DNA of 64,000 bases from Bordetella parapertussis (GCA_945861275.1 CAMATZ010000020.1:1-64000); one strand, 5' to 3'. Positions 25,768-35,572 are shown, counted from the first letter of the stretch. Made by a program: numbers and translations. The notes: generated by a model not told the origin, from the sequence alone.

Positions 25768-26745
25768 TTACGGCACCTCATTAATTCCCATTTCCTTCAA
25801 CACCTTGGTCCAGCGCGCCAACTCTCCCCGTACATAATCCGCAAATGCCACCGGCGTAGACTGCATCAACTCGACGCCTTGCGCATTGAATTGTTCACGA
25901 AATTCCGTGGCGCCCAGCGCGCGTACCAGCGTGTCGTTGCTTTTGCGCAAAATCAGCGGCGGCAATCCCGCAGGCGCGAACACGCCGTACCATTGCACCA
26001 CTTCAAAGCCGGGCAGCCCTTGTTCGGCAAAGGTCGGCACCTCCGCAATTGCTGACAGGCGCTTTACGGTGGTGACCCCCAGCGCGCGCAAGCGCCCGCC
26101 GCGCACATGTGGTAACGCAGTCGATACCGCGCCGAACGAGGCTTGCACGTGACCGCCCATGATGGCGATGATCGACTCGCCGCCACCCTTGAACGGCACG
26201 TGCGTCATCGGCATACCGGCAGCACGTTTAAGCAACTCGCCCGCAATGTGCGGTGCGCCGCCGTAGCCGGTGGAGCCGTAGCTCATGACTTCGCCTTTTT
26301 TAGCCAACTGAATCAAGTCGGGCAGCGAACGTGCGACAGAAGCCGCCTGCACCGTCAGTATCACAGGCGTAATCGCCGCATTGGTAATCGGCGAGTAATC
26401 CCGAATCGGGTGGTACGGCAGGTTGGGACGCAGCGCGGGGTTGATCGAAAACTGCGTCGATGATCCCATCAGCAGCGTGTAACCGTCGGGCGCCGCCTTG
26501 GCAACGATCTGCATGCTGATCACACCGCCGCCGCCGGCGCGGTTATCGACAATGACTTGTTGGCCCCACGCATCGGTGAGTTTTTGTGCCAGCGCGCGCG
26601 TCAGCAAATCAGAAATGCCCCCCGGCACGAAGCCGACAATGAAGCGCACCGGGCGCGCGGGGTAGTCCTGTGCGCGAACGGAAAGCGGGATGGCAGTGGC
26701 GGCGGTGAGTAGCATTACGCCGCGAAGCAGACGCTGTGTGCGCAC
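25768..26745 (-). CDS. Bug/TctC-type periplasmic solute receptor (1 of 11)
   Basis: A GTG at 26745 gives a full signal peptide (MRTQRLLRGV... cut near SVRAQ) followed by YPARPVRFIVGFVPGGISDLLTR. Other family marks are [26 protein letters not shown] and HVPFKGGGESIIAIMGGHV. An ATG at 26715 is the alternative start. At 325 residues it is a normal receptor that closes over a carboxylated ligand in the periplasm. It is the most upstream gene of the leftward unit that includes the CMD protein and the amidohydrolase, so its ligand may be their substrate. Confidence 0.9.
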   Translation of the reverse strand: MRTQRLLRGVMLLTAATAIPLSVRAQDYPARPVRFIVGFVPGGISDLLTRALAQKLTDAWGQQVIVDNRAGGGGVISMQIVAKAAPDGYTLLMGSSTQFSINPALRPNLPYHPIRDYSPITNAAITPVILTVQAASVARSLPDLIQLAKKGEVMSYGSTGYGGAPHIAGELLKRAAGMPMTHVPFKGGGESIIAIMGGHVQASFGAVSTALPHVRGGRLRALGVTTVKRLSAIAEVPTFAEQGLPGFEVVQWYGVFAPAGLPPLILRKSNDTLVRALGATEFREQFNAQGVELMQSTPVAFADYVRGELARWTKVLKEMGINEVP

Positions 26746-27046
26746 AATGGAAAGTCTTTATTGGTTGCTGTGCGAAGTAATTTATTGTTTAAAAACAAGT
26801 AGTTGCATATATACGTAGCATCCGAAATTCACGCTGTGCTCTGGCGCAGGGTCGCGCTGCGCGTAGCGTTGATGCCGGTCCGCTCGAACCGCGGCGCTCG
26901 CTGCATCCTGCGCCATCGCGTCACAAACTTCAACCTTGGCGGAACCGCCCGCCGCAGGCGAAACCTTGCGCCTTGCATGCCGGATATTGTACCCAAAGCG
27001 GCGCCGTTTTCGCAGATTGCGTGTCGCAATTCCGCCACCGCAAAAC

Positions 27047-27076
27047 TTGACGCAAGGCCCCATTCGCGGCTATAAC
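27047..27076 (+). promoter_or_regulatory. Sigma-70-like promoter before the PA2779-like gene
   Basis: TTGACG (27047-27052) and TATAAC (27071-27076) are separated by 18 bases, 77 bases before the start at 27153. The remainder of the 407-base gap 26746-27152 shows no gene or repeat. Confidence 0.5.
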
Positions 27077-27152
27077 AACGCTCATTAAATGTAGCCGTGC
27101 AATCCTCGATCTACCCGCATAAGACGCATTCAAAAACATCAAGGAAACCGTC

Positions 27153-27530
27153 ATGGAAAAATTATTTCACCGGCTGGTCAGTTACTTGCTCGTTTTCAGC
27201 CTTGCGGGATTGCCGTTCACGGCGCACGCCGGGCTGATCGGCACCGACGAGGCCGTCGCGCACAGCGAGGTGCAATCCGAGCGCGCCAGAGTACGTGATT
27301 TCCTGTCGCGCGCCGACGTGCAGCAACAATTGCAACAGCACGGTGTGATGGCGCAAGCCGCCAAGGATCGCGTCGATGCGCTGACGGATTTTGAAGTCGC
27401 ACAAATTAGCGGCAAAATCGATGCGCTGCCCGCGGGTGCCACCACCGGGGGCGCCGCCGTCTTTGGCGTGACACTGCTGCTGGTGCTGATCACCTATGTG
27501 ATCGTGCGGATGTTCTATCCCCAGAAGTAA
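27153..27530 (+). CDS. PA2779-family small membrane protein
   Basis: This 125-residue protein matches the PA2779 family. It has an N-terminal signal/anchor (residues 8-26, cut near AHA), a polar helical middle with SERARVRDFLSRADVQQQL and KDRVDALTDFEVAQISGKIDALPAG, and a C-terminal membrane helix (103-120). Function is unknown in the family. It nearly always precedes a PA2778-type C39-like peptidase, as it does here 8 bp downstream, so it may be that protein's partner or substrate. A good Shine-Dalgarno AAGGAA precedes the ATG. Confidence 0.85.
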   Translation: MEKLFHRLVSYLLVFSLAGLPFTAHAGLIGTDEAVAHSEVQSERARVRDFLSRADVQQQLQQHGVMAQAAKDRVDALTDFEVAQISGKIDALPAGATTGGAAVFGVTLLLVLITYVIVRMFYPQK

Positions 27531-27538
27531 CACGCGCC

Positions 27539-28516
27539 ATGCACTGCGTGAAGGCCCGCTGCCCGGCGGGCTTTTTGTTTTTATGGCTGGGCGCGCTGCT
27601 CGGCGGTTGCAGCGCGCTCGCGCCGCAATCCACAGCACTGCGGGGCGCCATGCCGCCCGGCCTGCCGCTCAGCGCCGAGATTCGCGATGCGCCCTATTTT
27701 GCGCAGACCGAGCATCACTGCGGGCCGGCGGCGCTGGCGATGGCGCTGAACAGCGCCGGGGCCAAAACCAGTCCCGAACAACTTGTCGCTCAAGTCTATC
27801 TACCCGGCAGAAAAGGCAGTTTGCAGGTCGAAATGCTGGCGGCGGCGCGGCGCAATGGCATGGTCGCTTACCGGCTTGAGCCGCGTATCGGCGACGTGTT
27901 GCAGGAAGTCGCTGCCGGCACGCCCGTGATCACGCTCGAAAACTACGGCGTGCCGTATTACCCCATCTGGCACTATTCCGTGAGCATCGGCTTTGATCTG
28001 GATCGCGCGGAAATTATTCGTCACTCGGGTGCGCTCGAGCGCAAAGCCACCCCGCTGTCGGTGTTTGAATATTTCTGGCGGCAGGAAGGCCGCTGGGCGA
28101 TGGTTGCCACGCCGCCCGAGCACGTGCCGGTAACCGCGACCGAACAGCGCTACGCCGACGCGGTAATCGCACTCGAAAAAGCCGGGCAAACGCGGCCTGC
28201 TGCGCGCGCCTACGAGGCCATGCTCAAGCGCTGGCCGGACAATCTCGCCGCGTTGCTGGGACGCGGCAACACCGCGCACGCGCTGGGCGATCTGGCATTG
28301 GCGGAAGCGTCGTTCCGGCAAGCGAGCATGGCGCACGCCGGTTCTGCCGCCGCGTTTAACAATCTGGCGCAAACGCTGCTTGACCGCGGCAAGCTGGACC
28401 AGGCGCGCGCAAACGCCGAACATGCGGTCAAGCTGGGCGGGCCGTTACGGGCACGCGCTCAGGCAACGCTCGACGACATTCAGAAAAAACAACGCCTTAC
28501 GGAAAAAACAAAATGA
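27539..28516 (+). CDS. PA2778-family lipoprotein: C39-like cysteine peptidase with TPR repeats
   Basis: Residues 1-24 form a lipoprotein signal with lipobox ALLGGC (Cys24). The papain-like C39 core follows: Q56, C61 in TEHHCGPAALAMAL, and H145 in YPIWHYSVSIGFD with a nearby aspartate, so the catalytic set appears intact. Residues 195-320 contain about three TPR-type helical repeats (ALLGRGNTAHALGDLALAE, AFNNLAQTLLDRGKLDQAR). It is likely an outer-membrane-bound peptidase that acts on or with the PA2779-like protein. A terminator-like hairpin overlaps codons 6-13, so a downstream TTG (27575) could be an alternative start. It overlaps the next gene by four bases. Confidence 0.85.
   Translation: MHCVKARCPAGFLFLWLGALLGGCSALAPQSTALRGAMPPGLPLSAEIRDAPYFAQTEHHCGPAALAMALNSAGAKTSPEQLVAQVYLPGRKGSLQVEMLAAARRNGMVAYRLEPRIGDVLQEVAAGTPVITLENYGVPYYPIWHYSVSIGFDLDRAEIIRHSGALERKATPLSVFEYFWRQEGRWAMVATPPEHVPVTATEQRYADAVIALEKAGQTRPAARAYEAMLKRWPDNLAALLGRGNTAHALGDLALAEASFRQASMAHAGSAAAFNNLAQTLLDRGKLDQARANAEHAVKLGGPLRARAQATLDDIQKKQRLTEKTK
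27554..27581 (+). terminator. Terminator-like hairpin inside the start of the PA2778-like gene
   Basis: GCCCGC (27554-27559) pairs with GCGGGC (27566-27571) and is followed by TTTTTGTTTTT, a standard intrinsic-terminator layout. It lies 23 bases after the PA2779-like stop but within the first codons of the next gene, so it may attenuate downstream expression. Confidence 0.6.
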
Positions 28517-29487
28517 AGCGCCGGCTACTTCCGTTCCTCGCTGCAACCCTGCTCGCAATGGCAACAATGGCAACCGATGCCCTGAGCTACCCGGAGCGGC
28601 CGGTGCGCTGGGTGCTCGGTTTCGCGCCCGGCGGCTCGCCGGATTCGGTGGCGCGCATAGTAACGCCGCAGTTGACCGCGCAGCTCGGGCACTCGATGGT
28701 GCTCGACAATCGTCCTGGCGCGAACGGCATACTGGGCGCGGATATCGTCGCCAAATCCAATCCCGACGGTTACACGCTGCTGATTACGCCAGCGGCTTTC
28801 GCCATCAACCCCAGCATCGCGCGCAAGCTGCCGTTTGATGCGATCAAAAGCTTTGAGCCGGTAACCAACATTGCAATATCCGAAGCCTTGTTGCTGGCGA
28901 TAAACCCGGCGCTGCCGGCGCAAACCGTACAGGAATTGATCCAGCTCGCCAAACGGCCCGGCGCGAATTTTGCCTATGGAACATCGGGTGTGGGCAATGT
29001 CACGCATCTCGCGGCCGCGCTGTTCGCGGCACGCACCGGCATACCACTGACCCATGTGCCCTACAAGGGCGGCGGGCCGATGAGCATCGCGCTAATCAGT
29101 GGCGAAGTGCAAATTGCGATCTCCAATCCGGGCACGCTGATCGGCCAAATACGCGCTGGCCGCGTGCGCGCGTTGGCCTACAACGCCCCGGCACGATCAA
29201 AGCTGCTGCCCAACGTGCCCACCATGATCGAAGCCGGCGTCACCGGCACGGAAATCGATTCCAGTTGGTACGGCGTATTCGCGCCGGCGAAAACGCCCGC
29301 GGTGGTGGTGTCGAAGTTGCACGCAGAGATTAGCAAGGCGCTGGCTACCGCTGCGGTACGAGAAGGCCTGGCTGCGATAGGCATGGAACCGGTGGGCAAC
29401 ACGCCTGACGAATTCAGCAGGTACGTTGCGGCATCGATCAAACGTTACGCCGTGTTGGTCAAGCTCGCCGGATTGCAGCCGGAGTAA
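28513..29487 (+). CDS. Bug/TctC-type periplasmic solute receptor (2 of 11)
   Basis: The start overlaps the peptidase stop by four bases (ATGA), giving a 324-residue product with signal peptide cut near TDALS and the mature start YPERPVRWVLGFAPGGSPDSVARI. Typical internal motifs are LDNRPGANGILGADIVAKSNPDGYTLL and HVPYKGGGPMSIALISGEV. Coupling to a C39-type peptidase gene is unusual for the family and hints that both are made together, but no functional link is known. Confidence 0.9.
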   Translation: MKRRLLPFLAATLLAMATMATDALSYPERPVRWVLGFAPGGSPDSVARIVTPQLTAQLGHSMVLDNRPGANGILGADIVAKSNPDGYTLLITPAAFAINPSIARKLPFDAIKSFEPVTNIAISEALLLAINPALPAQTVQELIQLAKRPGANFAYGTSGVGNVTHLAAALFAARTGIPLTHVPYKGGGPMSIALISGEVQIAISNPGTLIGQIRAGRVRALAYNAPARSKLLPNVPTMIEAGVTGTEIDSSWYGVFAPAKTPAVVVSKLHAEISKALATAAVREGLAAIGMEPVGNTPDEFSRYVAASIKRYAVLVKLAGLQPE

Positions 29488-29593
29488 CACGGGAAAATCA
29501 TATTTTTAACAATACGTGTTTGTACAAATAGTTACGTTATTTCAGCAAAACGCCGCATTGCGTCTGCCCCACCCCATCTGCTAAACAGTCGCA

Positions 29594-30808
29594 ATGCAAA
29601 CCTCGTTGTTCCGGCACGCCGCCTTCACGCGTTTCTGGGTGGGCGACATCGCGTCAACGATTGCCAATCAGATGCTGGTGCTCGCCGTCGGTTGGCAGAT
29701 CTACGACATAACCAACAGCGCACTGAGCCTGGGGCTGGTGGGGCTTGCGCATTTCGGTGCGCAGTTATTATTCACCTTTCCTGCCGGCCACGTCGCCGAC
29801 CGCTACCACCGGCGGCGGGTCGCTGCCTTTTGCCAGGGCATTCAATGCGCAGCGGCGTTGACGCTGGCTGCGGGCCACGCCGGCGGCTGGATCGGTGCCG
29901 AAGTCATTTACGCCTGTGTGGCGCTGAGCGGCATGGCGCAAACGTTTCAGAACCCGGCACTGCGTTCGCTGTTGCCGTCGCTGGTGGGGGTTGAGCTGCT
30001 GCAGCGCTGCATCGCGTTTCACGCGGCGGCGAAAAAAACCGCGATCATCGTTGGCCCGGCGCTGGGCGGTGCGGTTTATTTGTGGGGAGCCAGCGCGGTG
30101 TACATCGGCGCCGCAGCGTGCTTTGCGCTGGCGGGCGTGATCATCCTCTGCATCCACGCGGGCTTGGAACGGCGCGCGCGTGAACCGGCGACCCTGCAAT
30201 ACGCGTTCGGCGGACTCCATTACATACTGGGCAAGCCCATCATCCTCGGCGCGATCTCGCTCGACTTGTTTGCGACCTTGCTCGGCGGCGCGGTGGCGTT
30301 ACTGCCGATTTACTCCCGCGACATTTTGCAAACCGGGCCGCTGGGGCTGGGCCTGTTGCGCTCGGCGCCCGCGGTGGGCGGCGTGCTGGCTTCGTTATAC
30401 CTCGTGCACTCACCGCTCACGCACAGTGTCGGAAAAATTCTGTTCCTCTCGGTGGCGACATTCGGCGTCACCACGGTAGTGTTCGGATTATCCACGTGGC
30501 TGCCCTTGTCGCTGCTCGCGCTCGCCATTATGGGTGCAGCCGATATGGTGAGCGCGGTCATCCGCCTGACACTGGTGCAACTGGAAACGCCCGCCGAGAT
30601 GCGCGGACGCGTCAGCGCCGTGCATTCGCTGTTTACCGGAACCTCCAACCATCTCGGCCAGTTTGAATCGGGCATTACCGCCGCATGGTGGGGCACGGTG
30701 CCCGCGGTCGTCGTCGGCGGCGTCGGCACACTGGTGGTGGTCGGGTTGTGGATGAGCTGGTTTCCGGACCTGGTCAAACGAGAGACGATTGTGCAACAGC
30801 GTAAGTGA
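29594..30808 (+). CDS. MFS transporter, EntS-like exporter
   Basis: A 404-residue major facilitator with twelve predicted helices. The first-half signature loop reads GHVADRYHRRRVAAF between helices 2 and 3, and the later half has EMRGRVSAVHSLFTGTSNHLGQFESG, as in the EntS/MFS_3 subfamily of drug and siderophore exporters. No siderophore genes are nearby, so the substrate is unknown. It stands alone between two Bug receptor units, the next one convergent. Confidence 0.85.
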   Translation: MQTSLFRHAAFTRFWVGDIASTIANQMLVLAVGWQIYDITNSALSLGLVGLAHFGAQLLFTFPAGHVADRYHRRRVAAFCQGIQCAAALTLAAGHAGGWIGAEVIYACVALSGMAQTFQNPALRSLLPSLVGVELLQRCIAFHAAAKKTAIIVGPALGGAVYLWGASAVYIGAAACFALAGVIILCIHAGLERRAREPATLQYAFGGLHYILGKPIILGAISLDLFATLLGGAVALLPIYSRDILQTGPLGLGLLRSAPAVGGVLASLYLVHSPLTHSVGKILFLSVATFGVTTVVFGLSTWLPLSLLALAIMGAADMVSAVIRLTLVQLETPAEMRGRVSAVHSLFTGTSNHLGQFESGITAAWWGTVPAVVVGGVGTLVVVGLWMSWFPDLVKRETIVQQRK

Positions 30809-30921
30809 GGCGGGACTAAAGACACTCGTTTCTGCATCGGGACGCGCCTGCCGTGGAAGCACGTCAGCGGATCACACAAATCATTTCACGTTTTGGCGCA
30901 ATATAGCTGCGCAGCAGCCGC

Positions 30922-31890
30922 TTACTCAGCGCGTATATTGGCCGCGCGCACGACCTTGGCCCAGCGGGTGAGATCCTCGCGTATCTCCGCGGTGAACTGC
31001 TCGGGCGTGCTGCCCACCGGCTCGATGCCGCTCGACAGGTAGCGTTCGCGCAGATCGGGTAAGGCTAGCGCCTTCACCACTTCGGCGTGCAGCTTGACGA
31101 TGATCTCGCGCGGGGTGCCGGCCGGCGCCAGCAGCGCGTACCAGGAGGCCAGGGTCATTGCAGGACCGCCCGCTTCCATCATGGTCGGAATTTCCACGGC
31201 GATGGGCGAGCGCTTTTGCGCCGCGATTCCCATCGCCTTTAGCTTTCCCGCCCGCACGTGCGGCAGCGTTGCCTGTAACGAATCGAACGCCAGCATCACG
31301 TGCCCGCCCATGATGTCGATCAACATCGGGAAGCTGCCTTTGAACGGTACGTGCGTGAGCCGGATACCGGTCAACTGCGAGAAATACTCGCCCCCCACAT
31401 GGTTGATGCCGCCATAACCCGGCGAACCCAGGGTCAACTCGCCGGGACTGCGCTTCGCCAGCGCCACCAGCTCGCGGGCGTTGCGCGCCGCCAGCGACGG
31501 ATGCGTCACCAGCACGAAAGACGCGCTGCCGATATTGGTGATGGGCGTCAGATCGCGTAGAGGATCGAACGGTAGTTTGGCGTAGGTGCTCGGGTTGATG
31601 GTGATGGTGCCGGTGGTGGCGCTGATCAGCGTGTAGCCGTCGGGCGGGGATTTCGCGCCCAGATCGGTGCCGATGACGCCCGCCGCGCCGGGCCGGTTAT
31701 CGACGAAGAAACTTTGCTTCAGGCTTTCGCTCATCTTGGCGAGCATGGGGCGCAGTACGATATCGAGCCCGCCGCCGGGCGCAAACGGATTGATGACCCG
31801 TACCGGCTTGGCGGGATAGTTCTGGGCCACTACTGGAGCGAATGCGGCGCAGCCGCTTAGGGTGAGCAATGCGAGTAGGGACTTGCGCAT
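30922..31890 (-). CDS. Bug/TctC-type periplasmic solute receptor (3 of 11)
   Basis: ATG 31890 is chosen because of the Shine-Dalgarno GGAGACACC and because it opens a normal signal peptide (MRKSLLALLTLSGCAAFAPVVAQ); 18 upstream in-frame codons lack one. The mature protein begins YPAKPVRVINPFAPGGGLDIVLR and includes VDNRPGAAGVIG and HVPFKGSFPMLIDIMGGHV. It lies 72 bp downstream of, and is probably co-transcribed with, the semialdehyde dehydrogenase gene, so its ligand may feed that enzyme's pathway. Confidence 0.9.
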   Translation of the reverse strand: MRKSLLALLTLSGCAAFAPVVAQNYPAKPVRVINPFAPGGGLDIVLRPMLAKMSESLKQSFFVDNRPGAAGVIGTDLGAKSPPDGYTLISATTGTITINPSTYAKLPFDPLRDLTPITNIGSASFVLVTHPSLAARNARELVALAKRSPGELTLGSPGYGGINHVGGEYFSQLTGIRLTHVPFKGSFPMLIDIMGGHVMLAFDSLQATLPHVRAGKLKAMGIAAQKRSPIAVEIPTMMEAGGPAMTLASWYALLAPAGTPREIIVKLHAEVVKALALPDLRERYLSSGIEPVGSTPEQFTAEIREDLTRWAKVVRAANIRAE

Positions 31891-31962
31891 GGTGTCTCCA
31901 GAGATGAGTGGAATTGCATGGCGGCCGCTTTTGCAAGCATTCACTATTGCAGCCGCGGTACG

Positions 31963-33402
31963 CTACAAGCCCGCCTGCGTAACAAATTTCCCAACCAGGT
32001 ACGGCTCCAGCGCTTCGGTGCCGCCTTCCGAGCCGTAGCCTGAATCTTTCACTCCGCCAAACGGTACTTCGGGCAACGCGAGGCCCAGATGGTTGATGGT
32101 GATCATGCCGGTCTCCACTTGCGCCGCAATGGCATTGGCGGTTTTCGCCGAGCGCGTCCACGCGTAAGCGGCGAGGCCGTACGGCAAACGGTTGGCTTCG
32201 CTCACTGCATCGTCGAAGGTCTTGAACGGGTTGATGATGGCGAGCGGGCCGAACGGCTCGGTATTCATCGCTGCTGCGCTGGTCTCAAGTTCGGTAAAAA
32301 CGGTGGGCTCGAAGAAGTTGCCTTTTTCACCGATGGGAAAGCCGCCGGTTTGCAGTTTACCGCCGTGCTTTTTCGCATCTTCAACGTTGGCAATCATTGC
32401 GGTCTGGCGGCGCGGATTGGCCATGGTGGCCATCCGGGTATCTTTGTCGAAGCCGTCGCCGACTTTGACGGCTTTCGAACCTTCGACAAATTTCTCGACG
32501 AACTGTTTGTAGACGCCTTCCTGCACCAGAAAGCGCGTGGGCGACACACACACCTGCCCCGCATTGCGATACTTCATGAACGACATGGTCTTGGCCGCGA
32601 TGTCGATATCGGCGTCGTCAAAAATGATCACCGGCGCGTGGCCGCCGAGTTCCATGGTGGCGCGCTTCATGTGTTGCCCTGCCATGCCCGCCAGCAGTTT
32701 GCCCACCGGCGTGGACCCGGTAAAGGTGATCTTGCGTATCACCGGATGCGGAATCAGATAGCTCGAAATTTCCGACGGGCTGCCGTAGACCAGATTAATC
32801 ACGCCCGCCGGTACGCCGGCATCGGCGAATGCGCGCACCAGTTCCGAGGGCGACGCCGGCGTTTCTTCGGGCGCTTTCAAAATGATGGAGCAGCCCGTGG
32901 ACAGTGCTGCGGACAACTTGCGCACCGCCTGATTGATCGGGAAGTTCCACGGCGTAAAGGCGGCTACGGGGCCGACGGGCTCTTTCACCACCAGTTGATA
33001 AACACCTTCGGCACGCGCCGGGATCACACGCCCATACGCGCGGCGGCCTTCTTCAGCGAACCAGTCGATGACGTCCGCACCAGCGAGGCATTCCATCTTG
33101 GCTTCGCCTACAGGCTTGCCTTGCTCCAGCGTCATCAGCGGCGCGATTTTGTCGGCGCGCTCGCGCAAAATATCCGCCGCCTTGCGCATGATTTTGCAAC
33201 GCTCGAACGCGGATATTTTGCGCCACACCTTAAAGCCCTTGTCGGCAGCTTCAAGTGCGCGGTCGAGATCAGGCTTTTCGGCGTAGGCGACGGTGCCGAT
33301 TTGCGCGTGCGTGGCGGGGTTGACCACTGGCAGCGTGCGACCCGATGCGGCGGGGCCCCACACGCCGTTGATGAAAAGCTGAGTGTCTTGGTATGCGGGC
33401 AT
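31963..33402 (-). CDS. NAD(P)-dependent aldehyde dehydrogenase, succinate-semialdehyde dehydrogenase-like
   Basis: From ATG 33402 the protein has 479 residues with all ALDH landmarks: PWNFP (151-155, Asn153), Lys176, FTGSTPVG (227-234), general base Glu251 in MELGGHAP, and nucleophile Cys285 in NAGQVCVSP. The pattern is close to GabD-type succinate-semialdehyde dehydrogenases, but related enzymes oxidise other semialdehydes. Upstream in-frame codons to 33486 are not family-like. It is sandwiched between Bug receptors on the same strand. Confidence 0.9.
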   Translation of the reverse strand: MPAYQDTQLFINGVWGPAASGRTLPVVNPATHAQIGTVAYAEKPDLDRALEAADKGFKVWRKISAFERCKIMRKAADILRERADKIAPLMTLEQGKPVGEAKMECLAGADVIDWFAEEGRRAYGRVIPARAEGVYQLVVKEPVGPVAAFTPWNFPINQAVRKLSAALSTGCSIILKAPEETPASPSELVRAFADAGVPAGVINLVYGSPSEISSYLIPHPVIRKITFTGSTPVGKLLAGMAGQHMKRATMELGGHAPVIIFDDADIDIAAKTMSFMKYRNAGQVCVSPTRFLVQEGVYKQFVEKFVEGSKAVKVGDGFDKDTRMATMANPRRQTAMIANVEDAKKHGGKLQTGGFPIGEKGNFFEPTVFTELETSAAAMNTEPFGPLAIINPFKTFDDAVSEANRLPYGLAAYAWTRSAKTANAIAAQVETGMITINHLGLALPEVPFGGVKDSGYGSEGGTEALEPYLVGKFVTQAGL

Positions 33403-33513
33403 GGTGATTCGCTCTATGGTGTGGTGAAAAGGGAGTGCGCAGGATAACCGAGAACGGCGAAACGTGCGCGGGTAGGGGTGCTGCACGAAAGCATTTGGCC
33501 GTGCAAAAAACCG

Positions 33514-34491
33514 CTACTGCACGCCCTCAGCGGTAATTCCCGCAGCCTTGATCACTTTGCGCCAGCGCGCGGTCTCGGCGTCAATCAACTGACGGAAAGC
33601 CGCTGGCGTTCCCGGCGTGGCTTCGACACCCTGATCGAGCAGGCGCTGAATTACGCCGGGGTCGGCGAGCACGCGATTCAACGCGGTGTTGATTTTTCCG
33701 CTAATCGCCGGGGGCGTGCCGCTGGGCGCGAGCAGGCCAAACCAGGTGTTGCAGTCGAATCCAGGATAGGTTTCCGCGATCGTCGGCACATCGGGTGCGA
33801 CGCGCGTGGGTTTGGGCGTGGCGGCGGCGATGATGCGCAGGCGCCCTGCTTTAATGAACGACAACACTTGCGGCGTGCCTGTAAAAAAAGCCTGCACCTG
33901 CCCGGCGACCAGATCGGTCACTGCCGGCGCGCCGCCCTTGTACGGCACATGCACGAACTTCACGCCCGCGAGCACGTTGAGCATTTCGATACCGAGATGA
34001 TTCGAGGTGCCGTAGCCCGGTGAAGCGAAATTGAGTTTGCCGGGCTGCGCCTTGGCGAGATCGATGAGTTCCTTGAGGTTGCGCACCGGCAGCGCCGCGG
34101 TCACCACCAGCAGATAGGGCACATACGCCATCAGGCCGATGGGCACAAAATCGCGTTGCGGATCGAAGGGCATCCTGGTGCCGAGCGCCGGATTGACCGC
34201 GAGTCCCGCCGACGTGCCGAAGGTGATGGTGTAGCCGTCGGGTGTGGCGCGCGCGCCTTGCGTGAGCCCGATCAGCGAACCCGCGCCCGGCCGGTTGTCG
34301 ATGACCACCTGATGGCCGAATGCGTCGCCGAGTTTGGCACCGATCTCGCGCGCGACAAAATCGGTGGTGCCGGCGGGCGGATAGGGCACGATCAGGCGCA
34401 CCGGTTTCATTGGATACAACTGCGCCTGTGCGGCGGCGGTGAACAGCAGCGCCGGCAGCATAATCGACAGGCGAGCGATCTGTATTCTCAT
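33514..34491 (-). CDS. Bug/TctC-type periplasmic solute receptor (4 of 11)
   Basis: The 325-residue product has a signal peptide (MRIQIARLSIMLPALLFTAAAQAQ), then YPMKPVRLIVPYPPAGTTDFVAREIG, VIDNRPGAGSLIGLTQ and HVPYKGGAPAVTDLVAGQV. A TTG six codons upstream (34509), with a GGGAG Shine-Dalgarno sequence, is an equally possible start. It precedes the semialdehyde dehydrogenase by 111 bp on the same strand. Confidence 0.9.
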   Translation of the reverse strand: MRIQIARLSIMLPALLFTAAAQAQLYPMKPVRLIVPYPPAGTTDFVAREIGAKLGDAFGHQVVIDNRPGAGSLIGLTQGARATPDGYTITFGTSAGLAVNPALGTRMPFDPQRDFVPIGLMAYVPYLLVVTAALPVRNLKELIDLAKAQPGKLNFASPGYGTSNHLGIEMLNVLAGVKFVHVPYKGGAPAVTDLVAGQVQAFFTGTPQVLSFIKAGRLRIIAAATPKPTRVAPDVPTIAETYPGFDCNTWFGLLAPSGTPPAISGKINTALNRVLADPGVIQRLLDQGVEATPGTPAAFRQLIDAETARWRKVIKAAGITAEGVQ

Positions 34492-34585
34492 GGCGGGCTT
34501 TCGGTGCAATGCGTCACTCCCTTCGACCCAATCAGAACAATTTAATCACAGGCCACGTGCGGTTTTGCGGAGGTTTGGCCCCAAT

Positions 34586-35572
34586 TCATTTGGCACGAAG
34601 GCCGACGTGCCTGACCACCCGTGACAAGGTTTCGATTTGCTCACGCAGAATATTATCGTATTCCGCCGGCGTGCTCGGTGCAAGATGATAACTCATGGCC
34701 TGCAGCCGTTCCTTGACGTCGGGGAGATCGAGCACGCGTGCCACGTCTGTACTGATTTGATTGAGGATGACGCGCGGCGTCTTCGCGGGCGCCAGCAATC
34801 CGTTGGTTGCTTCAGGCCGCTTGAATTCGGGGTGTGTCTCTGCCAATGCCGGCACCTCAGGCAATGCGGGTGAGCGCTGCGGTGTAAATACCGCCAACGC
34901 CAGCAGCTTGCCCTCTTTTGTGAACGGCAGTACCGAGACCACAGGCACGATGGTGTAGTGCGTGCGTCCGGCCACGGTCTCGAGCGTTGCTTCCGGCCCG
35001 CCTTTGAACGCCACATGTATAACCTTGATGTCGGCGGCGAGATTGAATCTTGCCCCGCTCAGGTGAGAACCGCCTCCGGTCGCCGGGGAGCCGAAGATGA
35101 TCTTGCCGGGTTGCGCCTTGGCGAGCGCGACGAGGTCCTTGATTGATTTGACGCCCAAGGCGGGCGCCACAACCACTGATTGTGTGCCAAACCCGATCTG
35201 GGTGACGCCGGCGAAGTCCTTGAGCGGGTCGTAAGGCAGGCTCGGTTGCAGCGCCGCGCTGATTGCAAAATTGACCCCGGCATAAAGGAGCGTGTGGCCG
35301 TCCGCCGCGGCCTTGGCAAGCGCGCCCGCGGCCAGCATGCCTCCGGCGCCCGGCCGATTGTCCACCACCACAGGCTGCCCCCAACGCTCGCTCAGCTTCG
35401 CGCCTATCATGCGTGCCACAGTGTCGGCCTGACTGCCGGCCGGTTGTCCCACCAGCAGGCGCACCGGCTTTGCTGGAAATTTCGGCGGCGCCTGCGCAAA
35501 ACCCGGCGCGGCGACAAGCGCAAGGCCGGCAGCGATGACGAAGGCAAGCGTAACGCTGTGCAAAGCCCGCAT
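34586..35572 (-). CDS. Bug/TctC-type periplasmic solute receptor (5 of 11)
   Basis: At 328 residues, with signal peptide cut near PGFAQ, the mature part begins PKFPAKPVRLLVGQPAGSQADTVARM. The ligand loop is less canonical than in its neighbours: the usual P-Y/F-xxGG is GQPAGSQAD. Other motifs are VVDNRPGAGGMLAAGALAK and HVAFKGGPEATLETVAGRT. It lies tandem to receptor 4 and divergent from the SDR gene at 35732. Confidence 0.88.
   Translation of the reverse strand: MRALHSVTLAFVIAAGLALVAAPGFAQAPPKFPAKPVRLLVGQPAGSQADTVARMIGAKLSERWGQPVVVDNRPGAGGMLAAGALAKAAADGHTLLYAGVNFAISAALQPSLPYDPLKDFAGVTQIGFGTQSVVVAPALGVKSIKDLVALAKAQPGKIIFGSPATGGGSHLSGARFNLAADIKVIHVAFKGGPEATLETVAGRTHYTIVPVVSVLPFTKEGKLLALAVFTPQRSPALPEVPALAETHPEFKRPEATNGLLAPAKTPRVILNQISTDVARVLDLPDVKERLQAMSYHLAPSTPAEYDNILREQIETLSRVVRHVGLRAK

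Noticed and set aside
32089-33447. 452-codon plus-strand frame opposite the aldehyde dehydrogenase
   Set aside because: The minus-strand protein has all ALDH catalytic residues. The opposite frame is Arg/His-rich and featureless.
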